From Termitomyces sp. T153 (taxonomy: Eukaryota > Basidiomycota > Agaricomycetes > Agaricales > Lyophyllaceae): DNA of 64,000 nt. The position numbers and the translations under genes are program-made. A model generated the notes under the pieces. It searched no databases, had not been told where the DNA came from, and was given only the letters and a program-made list of their open reading frames with translations. Shown here piece by piece: positions 23,110 to 36,113 of the stretch. The stretch spans positions 868,001 to 932,000 of the forward strand of contig JACKQL020000007.1 of assembly GCA_018296165.2 (NCBI GenBank), read 5' to 3'. Positions within the stretch are counted from its first letter, which is position 1; each line of letters opens with the position of its first letter.

Positions 23110-24073
23110 GTGGACAGCAGAGACCTGATTGATGTTGACACAGTGAGGACAATGTTCTTAATGTCAATGAGTAGGAAGGACATTCCATATAAGGCAAAGG
23201 AGGGGATAAGGGCCAATGGAAGAGATGAAGGTGGAGAAGGTGGAGAAAGCAGTAGGCAGGGCAATGGATGAGTAGAGAAAGTTACTGGAGAACCTTATAA
23301 AGGTGGCAGTAAAGACAGTGAAAGACTTGGTGGAGCAAGCAAAGGAGAAGAAGGCTGGTTGGGACTGGGACTGGGAGGAAGGGCAGGTGGAGGAGCAGGT
23401 TGGAAATTGTGGGCTGAGAAATGGAGAGTGGCAGACCACCACACCATGACAAGCAGGCACATATGTGAAAGTAGCAAAGAAAGTGGAATGGGCAGACATC
23501 AGAGAATGGGCAACAGACAGAGCAAGGTGAGTTCTCATTAACTTCCCTACTGACAACACTTCTACTAAGGACCTAATGGAGAAGGACCTTTTGGTAAAAG
23601 CCAGTATCACAAAGAACCTGATAGGCATTGCAGGCTTAGATGCCCCAAAGCCAAACAAATTTATTGCAGCCTACAGGTTACAAAAGGGAGGGATTTTGTA
23701 TGAAATGAGTATGGCTGATGCTTTTAGGTGGCTGACTAGAGAAGATGTCAAGCCCCTCTTTCTAGAGAAATTCAGGTCTGGAGTGATGGTAAAAGAGAGG
23801 TTGTTTGCAGTTTTTGTCAAGTTCATGCTAACATCCTTGGGAAACAACCCAGAACAAGGTTTGTGGATAATTGAGAAGGACAATAGGCTACACACAGGTG
23901 AATTGGCAGCAGCAAGATGGGCCAGGGCACCCCACTCCAGGACAAACCCCAATCAAAAGGTGGTGCACTTGATGCTAGCATGCACTATGACTATGAAGGA
24001 CAGGGCCAACAACATCATTTGAAGGAGTCTTGTTATCAAAGAGAAGAGAGTAAGGGCAAGGAAACAGCAGGTT
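23110..24073 (+). pseudogene. ORF1-like gene of a non-LTR-type element, 3' part
   Basis: Continues the 15,027-15,221 reading frame after the copia insertion. It has a glutamate/lysine-rich, coiled-coil-like stretch (23,220-23,420), then a better conserved region of about 150 codons (23,576-24,022) with KFIAAYRLQKGGILYE, MVKERLFAVFVKF, AARWARAP and NQKVVHLML, ending near RVRARKQ. This order resembles the gag-like ORF1 of fungal LINEs, in which the conserved block precedes zinc knuckles; these are missing here because the sequence joins gypsy 3' material at about 24,074. Assignment is by pattern only. Confidence 0.5.
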
Positions 24074-26440
24074 ATTGTTGACCTACCATGCCTGTTTCTC
24101 AGCTGGGTCCAGCTACTAGTGCTAGGGCTACAGAGTACTGTGGCACCACATATTATTGAAACTTCTGAGACTACACAGGCTGTGTAACCACAGGGTACCC
24201 AAAGTTGATCAGTGGAGGCATTCTGGGTCCCCCACATTCTCTTTCTACTCCACTGAGCTGTGAGGGCATATAATGTCCCCACATTGGCAATTGCTACATT
24301 GCCATGGCATAGCTTGGCAGAGCCACATCTCCTGGCACTGCTGCTGGTCTTGCTCCCATGAGCTTTGTGTCCTGTAAGGCAGCTCTTCTCATCATTGGGG
24401 GTGCTACATTCTCGAGCACCAATCTGCTCCCAACATCTTGAAACTTGAGAGTACTCTACTCCCTGGTACTCCTCCTCTTGAGCTCTGACCAGAGCTCATA
24501 ATATAGTCTAGCAGACTTGCATCTGCCTCACCTAGTCATTTCTTTTTCTTGCCATTAGGCAAAGAGTCTTCTAGTACTGAGTTGGCATATCACACCAATG
24601 TAGTAGTAGAAGATAAAGGATAGTTGATGTTGCAGCCAGCTAAAAAATTGGCTATATAATATTTGATGGCTGCTAGCACAGCAGCCCCCCCAGCTTCTAG
24701 GCTAAGTCAGCTTGACTTCATTCTTTTAGCTAGCTGCACAAGATGCCATATGCACTGCAGCTCTAAGTAGCAGTCAAGGGCCTCAAGTACCTTGCACATA
24801 GCCAAGAACTCCTAAGTGGTGTTTCCAAAACTCCACTGAACCTTGAATTTGAGGTTTATTTCTGTTCACCAATGACCTATCAAGTCATTGACAAACCATT
24901 CTTGATTGTCTGGTGTGCCAAAGTCATATGGCTCTGGCATTGCCATGTTAGGAATCAGTGCATCATCACTGGCCTTATATGGTTACAGCAGCAACACATG
25001 GAACTTAGGATGTATCTTTTGTTCCTGGAGTGCCATTGGTAATTCCAACACATGATTGGAGGTCTCATTGTAGGCTTTCAAGATTTTATATGGTCCAACC
25101 CACTTTGAGCAGAGTTTTCTAGCTCTGCCTCTCAGAAGGTTGAGATTCTTAGTAGAAAGGTACATCAGCACATCTTTCTCCAACTCTGGATCCAGTTGAC
25201 AATGCAAATTAGTAGTATGTGTCTGGAAGATGTGTGCCTCAATTATCCTGTTGTGTGTGGCTGCCAAGTTCTCAAGAGCTTGGCAGGCAAACTGCTTGAT
25301 CTCTCTAGGAATCACAGAGTCTGACCAAATCTCCTTTATCAGCAATGGCATGTATTCACTGTTCAATTTGAACAGTGTGTATTTGGTTGTCTTAGATATA
25401 CCTGCATTAATTGCAAATTTAGTGAAGTCTATTTGACATAACCAGTCTTTTTGATTTGGATGCACTACAGTGCACAAGATCTGACTGATGTTTCTATTGG
25501 CATGCTTGGTCTGTTCATCTGTTTATGGGTGGAATGAAGTGGACATTAGGAGTTGTGCTCCTAATAATTTATGTAATTCACACCACCATTTGTATGTGAA
25601 CTTGGAATCTCTGTCACTAATGATAGAGCTTGGGCCACCATGGAATCTCACAATTTCTTGCATATAAATCCATGATAGCTGCAATGTTGTCATGGTTGTG
25701 TGCACAAATATCAAGTGCACTATGCTTGTCATGCAACAGATAACTACCCATAGGTAGTTATACCCTTTTGACTCAGAGAATGGACCTATAAAGTTCATAC
25801 CTATTGAGTCTTAAGGCTTCACTGGCATGAGTAGGGAATGTAATTTCCCTGAAGGGAGCTGGTTGCTTCCTTTTGCCCACTGACACAACTGACATGTGGT
25901 GCAAATGCTTGTGCATCTGCAACTACAGTTGGCCACCAGTACCACTGACAGATATATTCTGTTGTTCTCTGGGCACCAAAATGCCCAACCACATAATGCA
26001 CTTGGTTCAGTAATTTGGTCACTAACTCCTGTTCATGAGGTATACACAACCCTTTGTGACTCATGAAGTTAGTGGTCCAAAATGAGTTTGTTAGCCAGTC
26101 TGAAGGACATGTAGTCCTTCAGCTGTTTTATTATCTCAGCAAATAGCTTGTCTTTGCTATATAGGACTTGGATCTAACAGAGAAACTCTTTGTCAGACTA
26201 ATCCTTTGGCTGCAGCATGTTGGCTATTCCTCACAAAGTTCTTGGCAAAGAGTGCCACCCAGGATTTGCTAAAGAACTGAGCATAGAGCTTGCAGCACTC
26301 CCTTACCACTGCTCCACTCTCCAGCCACTCTACCTCACTCCCTGCCATCTCAGATCACTGCAGATACAAAGTAAAGAAAGTGACCACCTTGCACTCTGGA
26401 TCTGTTGCTATCCTCTCCTGTGCTAGCACTAGTAAATGAT
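24074..26440 (-). pseudogene. Ty3/gypsy element A, integrase and chromo-like end
   Basis: Read on the minus strand: zinc-binding H2C2 region (26,064-25,819: LVTKLLNQVHYVVGHFG, WYWWP), integrase core (25,798-25,523: NFIGPFSESKGYNYLWVV), C-terminal integrase domain (25,477-24,983: DWLCQIDFTKFAINAG, STKNLNLLRGRARKL, WVGPYKI), then a chromodomain-like piece (EWFVNDLIGHWW) near 24,900, and a proline/glycine-rich extension to 24,074. The RT is missing. Decayed by stops and frameshifts. The homologous regions of element B (36,114-38,470) confirm the order. Confidence 0.8.
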
Positions 26441-26685
26441 TGATCTTACCAAGGTATACTCAAGCAGTGTGCTCAAGCTTCATATAGTAAGTGGTGATGG
26501 CAGTGGCAGAGGACATATTTGATTAAGCTAGAAGTTGGTGGTCCAAGTAAGTGAAGTGGATTTGACAAAGTTCAACATTGATGCCAGTACTATATAGACC
26601 CTCAAGACTTGGTACATGGACTATCCAGAAAATCACAGGACTTTGACAGTTGTCTGGGGACAGTCAAAATTTCAGTCCAGGGGAG

Positions 26686-27889
26686 TGTCAGGTTCTGCTG
26701 ACCTCAGGGGCTCAGCTGCACTGGGCGAGTCCTTACTAGGCGGGCGTGATCCCCTTGCACTGGTAACCAAACACTCGAAAACGTTCCAGGCACTGATGGC
26801 TTGTGCAGATAGTCAGTGGGATGTGATCTGGACAGATCCAGGGAGGTCTGGAGAAGTCGGATTGCGGGGAAACGGAATGGTCTTGGTGGGGTTCAGGCAG
26901 AAGACTGTATGGGAGATTCACGGAAGCAAAGGAGTAGGCGGCTGTGTGATCAATGGGAGCAGAGCCGGGGTTTGATGGGAGATCAATTGGAGTTGATGGA
27001 GTCCAGGACCGAGCAAAGAGCGAGGTCTGGACCTGGTGAAAGAGTGTCGGGGTTTGTGATCATAATCGTGGAGTTTGTGAGGTCGTTTAGGTTGATGAGA
27101 ACTTGGGCACAATGGCCAGACGGAGTCACCAAGACAGCATCAGATGAAATGGAATGGAGTCGATATGGAACAAGAGTAGATTTGAGTGGAGATACGAAAC
27201 GATAACGAGAACGATAACGAAATGGATACGAGACAAGATCAGGAGACTGAGATAAGACCGGGAGACTGCGATAAGGCCGGGAGACTGAGAGTAAGGAGAA
27301 CGAGACACGAAACACAAAACACAAACACAAAACATGAAACACGAGAAGGAAACAATCAGACCATAGGTAATGTTAAGCAAAATATCAAGACTAGAGTATG
27401 AAGAGCTACTCGACAGCTTATATACTGACTACCAGAGAACTTTGGGGTACGTCGGCTGCAGTGGCGGGGCTTGGTGGAGCTCAACGGAGTGGGCGGGTGT
27501 TGGTTGCGATCAAGGATCGGGCCACGCTGATATGTTGATGGGATCATTGGGGAACGCAGGTTGCCCCGAGGTTGTCGTGATACTCCAGAATGGGTCGGAG
27601 GAACCAGGGTGTTGAGTTGATGATGGGTGGCGAAGATCGGGAACAGCGGGGATGGTTCTCGGGGTTTGGGAGATCCAGGGTAAGTGTCAGTGGCTGCGGG
27701 GAAGGCGTCGAAGTTGGCCAGGGGGCCGTTGGAGTTAGCTGGGGAGGCATCGGAGTTAGCCGGGGTTGCATCGGGGCTAACCAAAATAGGCACGGGGCAT
27801 GGGCGGCAGTTCGGCGGAGCATTGGGGGTTATTGGAGAATCGGGGGGTTGCTGGACGATGTGCGGGGGTCCAGGGGACGGGTCGTGACA
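26686..27889 (-). mobile_element. Solo LTR (family L, copy 2)
   Basis: 1,204 bp, TGTCAGG...CGTGACA, flanked by GGGAG on both sides (26,681-26,685 and 27,890-27,894). Nearly identical in length and sequence to copy 3. Some CpGs have become TpG or CpA (e.g. CTGCTGACCTCA for CCGCTGACCTCG). Confidence 0.93.
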
Positions 27890-27894
27890 GGGAG

Positions 27895-30014
27895 GATGAC
27901 AAGACTCTATTCTCATTGAGTATAGATTTGATTCTTTTCTTGTGTTTTGGCAACTTCCAGAATATCCAGTTTCCATGCAATGCAATGGTCATGTGTAGTA
28001 GCAAAGTCCCTAACAGTACTTTCTTTCTTAGTAATTATTGCTGCAGTTTTCATTATTTCTTGATTGAATATGCACCACTCTAGCAACTGGCATACTGGCT
28101 ATTATTCCAAATGTCAAATTCAGCTACACTTTGGGTATTTGACCTTCACAAGCCATTTCTCCTAATCTGCCTATGTTGCTAGCACCTCTTTTCACCATTA
28201 TTGACTCCTTTTAGTTTCATTACCTTTACTTATTATAAATACTATCATGTTTTCTATACTACTATCAAAGAATCACACCTTGTTATTAGCTTTAGACTTC
28301 AGATTGAAGTCTAGTGGCTCTAAAGCATCTTCTTTTGCTCTAGCACTCTCTCTCTATTGAGTTAGTGCCCTTGTCATTTACCAAGTTTACATTTAGTGCT
28401 AGCACCTACAGCTACTTTTGTTTTGTCATTGTTTCCTGTCACTAATGCCCTCTTTGCTGTCCCTAGCACCAGCTTTTAGCATTGTTCCACTTGTGCCCCT
28501 TCATCTAGCAACTTTAGTTCTACTCTAGTTGGGTTTACCTACAGAGTTTCCTCCTTTCTTATTTGCTATTGCCATTTATTGACTTTGTGCTAGTAACTTA
28601 GTGCCTCTTCTACATCTAGTGGGCTTTTTGTGTAATGGAGCACCCATTACCTTTCTGTAGTGAATATCCTTTGAAACTAATTTACTTATGTTATTATTCA
28701 GTAGTGTCACATGATGCTACCTTTAAATACTCATACTGTAATTACATAAGGCAGCACCTTACTTCATACTTTGTAGACAGAGTCAATTGACCAGTTTTGA
28801 CTTAGGAGGCATGAAACATAAGCTGCATGACCCATAACAGAAACATTACATTTTTTAAATCAAACAAGCATGTACTCATTTGTAAAGCAAGAAGCTGAAC
28901 TTCCAAAAAGAAGTTCACTGCTATGAGTTACAACCAGAATGTTAAAATTTTAACATTCACCTTCTGCAATGGGCATGGTGGTGACCATGGAAGGTCAGGT
29001 GTTTGGGCCTAGGTCTAAACCAGAGTTTGATGGAACATTGCAAAATGCTCTACATAAACCAACAGGTGTTGCCATGTCACACCATGGTATAGGGAGAGAA
29101 AGTAGAGTGATGCTAGGAGGACTGCCAGGAGGACTGCCAGCAGTTACTCCTGTCTTATTATCCTTGGGTGGTCTGATGAGCTTCACTACAGAGGGGACTT
29201 GAGTGCCCTCTACTTGAATGTATCCAATGGTAGAGCTAGAGGGTGCAGCAGTGGCAGCAAGCAAAGGAAAAAACCCCTTGCATGCATCTACTGTGCTGCA
29301 AGTGGAAAGTCTGAGATCCTTTCCAGAGGCCATGGGAGGTCATAGTGACTCTTCAATGGTAATTACACTGCTGAAGAGTGAGGAAGATGCTTTTCACAGG
29401 GCCTGCAGCCTTGTCTGATTGTGAGCTGGATCAATGCTGGGCTTATGCATAGTAGGATCTTCAGCATTCATTGAAGCAATTCCAGAGGATATTGAAGAAA
29501 CCTTGGATACAAATAGTGAAGCAAACCCAGATGACATCCTCCATAGGAGAGTGTTGGTATTCTGGCAGAATTAGGCTGAGTTCCCAAAGGTTTCAACCCA
29601 GAAATGCTCAGCTGCAAGAGTAGCTGAGCAGATAGTGATTTAGTGGTCACTGGATGAGGAGTCATTCCAACCAACTCAGTAAAGTTCATGGAACTTTATA
29701 TAATTTTTCTAGTGCAGGAGGTAACAGACTACTTCCAGCAGAAGAAGTTATGGGGATCACAGGCATTATTTGCAATGCCTTCTCCATTCGTAAGTGGGGA
29801 TTGTTTACCCTCACTGTCCCTGGTCAACAAAGCATTGACCCTACTGCAGGTGCTATAGCAGCCTGAAGGAGACACTGCATGACTATGTGGCAAGACAAGC
29901 TGCAGTAGACTATCAGAGACAGGCTATATTGAGTGTGATCATAGCCTCTGACTTAGCCTCCATAGAGGCTTGGTTACTGTTGAGCAACTTGTGGTGTAAT
30001 GTAAACATACTGGG
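27895..30014. other. Unclassified repeat-derived sequence
   Basis: No intact gene. 28,080-28,620 is pyrimidine-rich and resembles in composition the insert at 19,185-20,260. 28,640-28,900 is a repeat found inverted at 47,150-47,420. 28,970-29,980 keeps short coding-like stretches on the plus strand (about 70 codons each, e.g. near 29,660-29,860 with LLPAEEVMG) that may belong to an unidentified element protein. Confidence 0.4.
28640..28900 (-). repeat. LTR-like repeat, inverted copy of 47,150-47,420
   Basis: Reverse complement aligns with 47,150-47,420 (shared CATACTTTGTAGAC, GGCAGCACCTTACTT, CATGATGCTAC, CCATAACAGAAA). The partner lies just upstream of copia C in that element's orientation, so this is probably a copia-type LTR. 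Confidence 0.5.
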
Positions 30015-31039
30015 TGTCATGACCCACTCCTGCATCTCTGGACCTTCCCTCCAAGACACTCTACCTCCCCAGGGCCTCTCCTAATGCTTCTCCCAACTCT
30101 TCCAACCTACAACACCTATCCCAACTAACTCCAATGCTTCTCCAGCAAACCCCAACAACCTTCTGGCAAACCCCAGCACATTGCCCAGAGCCCCTGAGCC
30201 TCTCCAACACTTCCCCTAGCACAGGCATATATCACTCAACCACCTCTACAACACATATGACCACTTCAGAGTTCCCCAACAACCATGAAGCAGACTGCAT
30301 TCTTATCAGAATGTCACCATAGCCTACCTTCTGATCAGAGCTGACACCTACCAACTCTGCATGGCTCTAACAAGCACCACCATTGTGCCCTCAACCCCTA
30401 GAGAAGATCCAGTAGTTAGTACATAAAGATGTAGAGTAGCCTTTGTTACCTTAGTCTCAATATTACTTTACTTGATTACTTGTGTCCCATGTTCCTCTCT
30501 GTTTTCCAGTCTTGTCTCCATTTCTATTTCTAGTCTTGAATCTATTTCTTTTCTCAGTTCTGTCTTGTCTTGCCTTTGTCTTGTCTTGACTGTCATTATT
30601 TTCTTCATCATTCCTAAGTTCTTTTTATCCCTGATGTCATTACAAACTCTGCACACACACTATGAATTCCCAAACATTCTTACAACAACTCCAGACCTTG
30701 CCCTATGCTTAGCCCTAGAATCCATCACTTTTGATTGATCCCCCATCAAACTCCAGCTCCACTCCTATCACTTGCAAAGCCTCTGCTTACCTTGCAACTC
30801 ATATACTTGTTTACAGACTTGTTCCTGATGCCTGCCCAAGCCTAATGTTTGATATACTTAGTCTTAGACTTTCCCAGACCATTCCAGACTTGCTTGGACC
30901 AGTTTCCTTAGCCTCTCCTCACAAGTCCCTACAGTCTGCACCTTCCCTGGAATGCTAGGTTATAAGCACAGAACATCATGTCTGCCTAGTAAGGACTTGC
31001 CCAGTGTAGCTGAGCCCCTGTGGTCAGTGGAATCTGACA
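30015..31039 (+). repeat. Old LTR (family L, copy 4), CpG-decayed
   Basis: TGTCATGACC...AATCTGACA, colinear with the sense strand of copy 3 but strongly diverged, with CpGs replaced by TpG/CpA. About 1,025 bp. Flanking 5-mers differ (CTGGG, TAATA). In position it could be the 5' LTR of gypsy element B, which follows on the same strand; no recognisable primer-binding site follows it. Confidence 0.7.
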
Positions 31040-31365
31040 TAATATCAATACTCTAATACAATGTTGCCACACCATCAGGAACATAATAAAACATTAGAAG
31101 TCAAGACAAATATTTATTAAGGCTGAAAACTGTAAGCCTCCTAGTAAAACAAGTTCCAGCAACATTATCTCTTTAAATACACTGGAAGAAATACAGAATA
31201 GAATAGGACAAGAACTATACTAGACTATACACTCAATAATAATAGTCCAATCACTGTAATGGGAGAGGAAGCATGGGACTGGTAAAAGCACCTGAGTGGC
31301 ATCAATTCTGGCAAGATCTAGATCTAATCTAAAAATAACCAGATTGGAATGTTGACTGAAAGGAG

Positions 31366-31545
31366 GTAAAGAGAGAATGAATGAGAAAGAATGGAATGAA
31401 GGGAAGGGAAAGGAAGATGAATGGAAGAATATGAAATGAATGGAATGAAGGGAAAGGAAAGGAAGATGAATAGAATGAATGGGAGGGAAAAGATGAATGG
31501 AAGAAATACAAAGGAGAAGAGATAAATGGGGCAAATGGAAGCTAA
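31366..31545. repeat. Purine-rich low-complexity tract
   Basis: About 180 bp almost free of pyrimidine runs on the plus strand, made of variants of GGAATGAAGGGAAAGGAAGATGA. It lies in the leader between LTR copy 4 and the gag-like frame. Confidence 0.7.
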
Positions 31546-32093
31546 GAATGCAAAGGAGGAATGATGGCACAAGGAACTAGCCTGTGGCACTGAAACATGC
31601 ATACCAAAAGGGGGAATTAGAATAACAGTTATGAACAAGGGGCTGGAAAGTATGAACCAAAAGTCATATGTAGGGGGTGGTCTGTGCACTGTAGAAAAAA
31701 ATATAAATAGCCCAAGTAGAGTAGCAAATAGACAGGCAATTAATAGGCAAAGGCTTGGTGGTTCCCAAGGAGTGAATCACTTAGGCTGAAGTTTGTTGAA
31801 ACACCTTTACATTCAGAATAGAAATATTTTGGAAGTAAACCTCAACCTCAAACATTTATCAAGACATCAGTGTGGAATTGGAGTGGACTTCCTAAGTCTT
31901 CAAGAAAGCTCCAGAACTATCAGTATCTCTAACTCAGTACTACATCTGGAGCCCACTGCAAGGGGCTTTAGCTTAGAAAGTTTACAAGAAGCACTGTCAT
32001 CAAGTTCAAAACTTTGTGGACCAGCAAGCATAGTTCATACATCAAGCTAAAATCAAAATAATATTTGCACCAAGAGGGTCTACCCTAGAAAAA

Positions 32094-33098
32094 TTGAAGA
32101 GAACAGTGCCAAAGCAATGGGTCAACACCACAGAGCAAGTTCACAAGCCTACAATCCACAGCAGCAAGACTAAAGCACTCAATCTAACTAGTGCTGGAGA
32201 CTCTGAACAAATCTTAAGATCCAGCAGAAAACAGATTACTAAAGATAACAATACATCAACATTACAAAAACAATCATTCAACATACCAACAGAAGTTGCA
32301 AAACGAAAATTACCACTGTCTATAAGCCATGATGCACCTCACTTCACTCATACTCAGCCATCAGAAGTCTGCTGCTTCCTCCAGAAGATGGAAAGCCTCT
32401 TTAAGGCTGCAGGAATGAATAATGATGAAGAAAGAATAGAAAAAGTAATAGAATATGTGGATGCAGAAACAGATAGTGAATGGAGAGGATTGGACAGTTT
32501 TAGTGATGGATCAAGCTGGGAGATCTTTGTAAAAGAAGTGCAAAGTTCTTATCCAGAAGCAATATCTGAAGAAGGAAGTGTGGCTATGCTTGACAAGATC
32601 TACAGAGAGCATGCCAGATTAAGTCAGAATGACACAGAAGAAATTCATGCACTTGTCAGGAAGTTCCAAGCAGAGGCCAAGAAGTTGACAGGAGTGTTGG
32701 AGAATGGAGCACTGGTGGAGAAATTCACTAAATGCTTTACTCCAGCATTCAAGAAGCTCATTTTGGCCCAAGCATTACAGAAATATGGACATTATAGTGA
32801 TGTGAACAGGAAGAGACACAAAGATGACAGATTTGATCTAAAGGAAGTCATAAATATAGTGGCTATTTTAGTAGACTCTGGAACTTCCTTCAGGAGTGAA
32901 GAAACTACAAAAGAAAGAGGGCCAGGGGTGATCAAGGTTAAGCAGGAGGCTGATTTGGAGACTGAGGGAAGGTTAGCAAACCTTCAGGATGGAGTGATGG
33001 CTTTGGGAAAAGAGATGAGTAGCTTGAGGGGATTCATGCAGACCATGAACAATGAGTGGAAGGCAAAAAGTCAGACTCCTGTGCAAGGAGGTCTGTAG
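32094..33098 (+). pseudogene. Gypsy element B gag-like open frame
   Basis: Uninterrupted frame of 334 codons, unusual in this island; no ATG at its start, first Met in frame is well inside (MESLFKAAG). Residues from about 100 on resemble a retrotransposon gag capsid (FLQKMESLFKAAGM, YVDAETDSEWRGLDSF, WEIFVKEVQSSYP), followed by a charged region and a C-terminal coiled-coil-like part. A degenerate zinc knuckle (CYHCWKQGHH, last Cys lost) follows at about 33,170-33,230. Confidence 0.7.
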
Positions 33099-34157
33099 AA
33101 TAGGATTGGGGTGCCTGCACAGACTCTGTAGACCATGCAGTTCCAGAGCAACAGCAATACAGCTGCTGTAATAAAATGTTATCATTGTTGGAAGCAAGGG
33201 CATCACATTAATAATTATGGATACTTCAAAACTCAACTCCAAGATACCCCCAGGGCTAGAAAAGGAAGTATGCGAGATTATTTGTGACAAGATTAATGCT
33301 GGTGTCTATGAACCTTTGAACTCTGCTTACTGCTCACAATGGTTACCTTTTGGGGATCCTATTCCCAGAAGTCCATCTAATGTGCCTCCTAAAAAAAGAG
33401 TCAATGCAATCATGAATCCAAAAGCTGCAGCCTTCTATGGTTGGGTAGAGGAACCTTTAGTAACTATACCAAGTGTAGCTACTTATGTGCAGGCAGTGCC
33501 CAAAGAGAAAGAAGACTTGGAGAAGAAAATAGAGGAATTGTAGAACTTGGTGTCAAGTCTAGTAACCACTAGGAGTCAGGCTTATGAGCAGGGTACCAAG
33601 CAGCAGAAACAGGAGGGTTTTTAAAGAACTCAAGGAGGGTGGTAGATGGCAAGGTCCAGCCTGAATAGAGGACACCACTACCACCTGAGAGTGATCTAAG
33701 AAGGCAAAGGGGGGTCATAGAGATAGAAAAAGGAAGTCTGCCATTTGAGCAGATGCCTGCTGTTAATGGAGACAGAGTGATAAAATTTCAAAATGAGAAG
33801 AAAGACTTGTATCAACCCAGAATATGGCAAAGGAAGGAAGAAGAAATTGTTAGTAAAATACTGGATAGTGAAGTAACAGTCTCTACCAGGGAACTGTTGA
33901 AGGTACCAACAATACAGGAAGCTTTGGAGAAGACCTGGAGAAAGAAAGAAAGTGCTACCAAATAGTCAGCAGCCAAGGTCTTTATGCAGGATAGTGGGAA
34001 GGAATCTGTGATGACACAAGTCAATATAGATGACTTGCCTCAACCAAGTTATCATATCTCAAAGAGCAAAGAAGAAGGAATTCCAAAGGGATCAGTAGTT
34101 CATGAAGACTGTGTTGCTACCTTCTTGGAATAGCTTCCACCAGGGGATAGGCCAGAA
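33099..34157 (+). pseudogene. Gypsy element B linker with a displaced RT-like segment
   Basis: Between gag and protease. 33,217-33,543 encodes KIPPGLEKEVCEIICDKI and GVYEPLNSAYCSQW, which resemble the N-terminal end of the RT domain, yet the real RT starts 2 kb downstream (35,212). The remainder is charged, coiled-coil-like and broken by stops. Suggests a rearranged or duplicated piece. Confidence 0.5.
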
Positions 34158-34637
34158 ATGGTCTATGTGGCTAGAGACTTGCAAGTGTTAAGATCTCTGT
34201 ACCCTAGTATGAATGACCAGGCTAAGGTGGAAACCATATTGGATAGTGGGTCTCAGATTGTATGTATAGCCTTGGACAAAGCTCTAAGTTTGGGCCTAAC
34301 TTGGGATTCTGACATAAGGCTGTGCATGGAGAGTGCCAATCAACAAGTCAATGAGTCCTTGGGGATGGCTAAGAATGTGCCCTTCAAGTTTGCTGAAGGT
34401 TTCACAATATACTTGCAAGTGCATATACTTGAGAAACCTGCTTATATAGTACTATTGGGGAGGCCATTTGACACAGCAACAGAGAGTAATGTGCAGAACT
34501 TGAAGGATGAGAGTGCAATTATCACTATCAGGGACTCTAATACTGGGAAGAGAACTGCACTACCCATCTTTGAGAGAGGAAAGAAGCCTCTTGACAAAGA
34601 GGAGGGCTTGGGAAAAGTGTCAGCCTTGGGGAATTAA
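34158..34637 (+). pseudogene. Gypsy element B aspartic protease region
   Basis: Open frame of 159 codons with the active-site triad DSGS in ILDSGSQIVCI (about 34,240), then PFDTATESNV, the typical gypsy protease C-terminal end (VLLGRPF). Followed by a second open piece (34,664-35,137) linking to RT with FRIERNIIGDP and PPEFRPTGRYT. Confidence 0.75.
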
Positions 34638-35211
34638 TCCTTGACCAAGGAGAGGCTACAGTCATGATAGAGGGCAGTGAAGAGGAGGGTTTCTGGATTA
34701 AGGGGTACTGTGTTAAGGAGAAGAGTTTTGAGCAACAAGAGCTCAGAGATATGTTCTTGTCTGCTTACCATGCTACTGGAAAAGCAGGAGAGAGAACAGG
34801 GCAGTTATTAGGAGCTTATTTGAATGGGAAACTAGGATATCTACCTGAAGAACTCAAGAGTGAGGGAGAGAAAAACCAGGAAGAAACAGTACAAGTGTTT
34901 GGAAAGTATAAGACTGTAGCCAAGAAAGTTAGGCCAGTCCTAGGTACTACACCAGAAGAGTTTAGGATAGAGAGGAATATCATTGGGGACCCTTTAAAAG
35001 ATATGCCACCTTTGAATCCAAATCCACCTGAATTCAGACCTACTGGGAGGTACACAGAGGAGTGTAAACAGATTATAGACAAAGCACATCAAGGAGAGTT
35101 TCTATGGCCAGAAGAAAGAAGTTACTGCACCACTTGATGATGCAGCAAAATGAAGCTTTTGCATGGAATGATAGTTAGAAGGAGAAGTTCAAGGAGGAAT
35201 ACTTTCCACCA

Positions 35212-36113
35212 GTGGTGATGCCAGTAGTACCTCACCAGCCATGGGTGATGGAAAACAGACCCATCTCTCCTAGAAAGTACAATGATCTGTGCAAGGAGAT
35301 TAAGAGGAAGTTGGAAGCAAGGGTTTATGAGAGGTTAAATTCCTCATATAGATCACAATGGTTTGCAGTTCTGAAGAAGGATGGGAAAAGTCTAAGGATT
35401 GTGCATAGTTTGGAACCTCTAAACAAGGTCACAATAGCACATTCTGGAGTACCTCCTGCTACAGAAGAGCTAGCTGACCACTTTGCTGGAAGAGCATATG
35501 GAGGCATGTGTAATCTCTATGTTGGATATGATGAAAGAACTTTGGACTCCAAGTCCAGAGATTATACAATCTTTCAGACACCTTATGGAGCTCTGAGGTT
35601 GGTTACATTACCAATGGGATGGACTAATTCAGTTCCTATATTCCATGATGATGTTACTTATATCTTGCAGGAGAAAATACTCCATCTCACTTGGCCTTAC
35701 ATTGATGATGTTCCAATAAGAGGACCAGAGACTAAGTATGAACTAGAAGGTGGAGGTTATGAGACCATTGCAGAAAACAAGGAGATTAGGTGCTTTGTCT
35801 GGGAGCACCTGAACAATGTGAATAGGATTGTGTAGCACATCAAGTATGCTGGAGGAACCTTTTCAGGTATTAAGTCTGTGCTATGTGCAGATGAAATAAC
35901 TGTAGTAGGTTACTTGTGCTCCTATGAAGGTCACAAACCAGAAACAAAGAGATATGCAATGGTCATGAGCTGGGAAGACTGTTATAATGTCTCAGAGGTT
36001 AGAAGGTTTCTGAGGACTTGTGGCATATTTAGGATGTTCATCCAAGATTATGCCAAGATCTCAGAGCCTATTCATGGGTTGACTAAGGAGGATGTGGCCT
36101 TTGTCTGGGGAGA
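35212..36113 (+). pseudogene. Gypsy element B reverse transcriptase
   Basis: RT domain with ARVYERLNSSYRSQWF, LRIVHSLEPLN, YVGYDERTLD, TPYGALRLVTLPMGWTNS and the catalytic box YIDD at 35,698-35,709. A stop at about 35,833 separates the thumb/connection part (35,878-36,113: VRRFLRTCGIFRMFI). The sequence then passes directly into integrase: no RNase H is present. Confidence 0.8.

Noticed and set aside
29218..29866. Possible host genes of about 70 codons on the plus strand
   Set aside because: Surroundings are repeat-derived and CpG-poor, no splice continuity and no recognised family; treated as element remnants.
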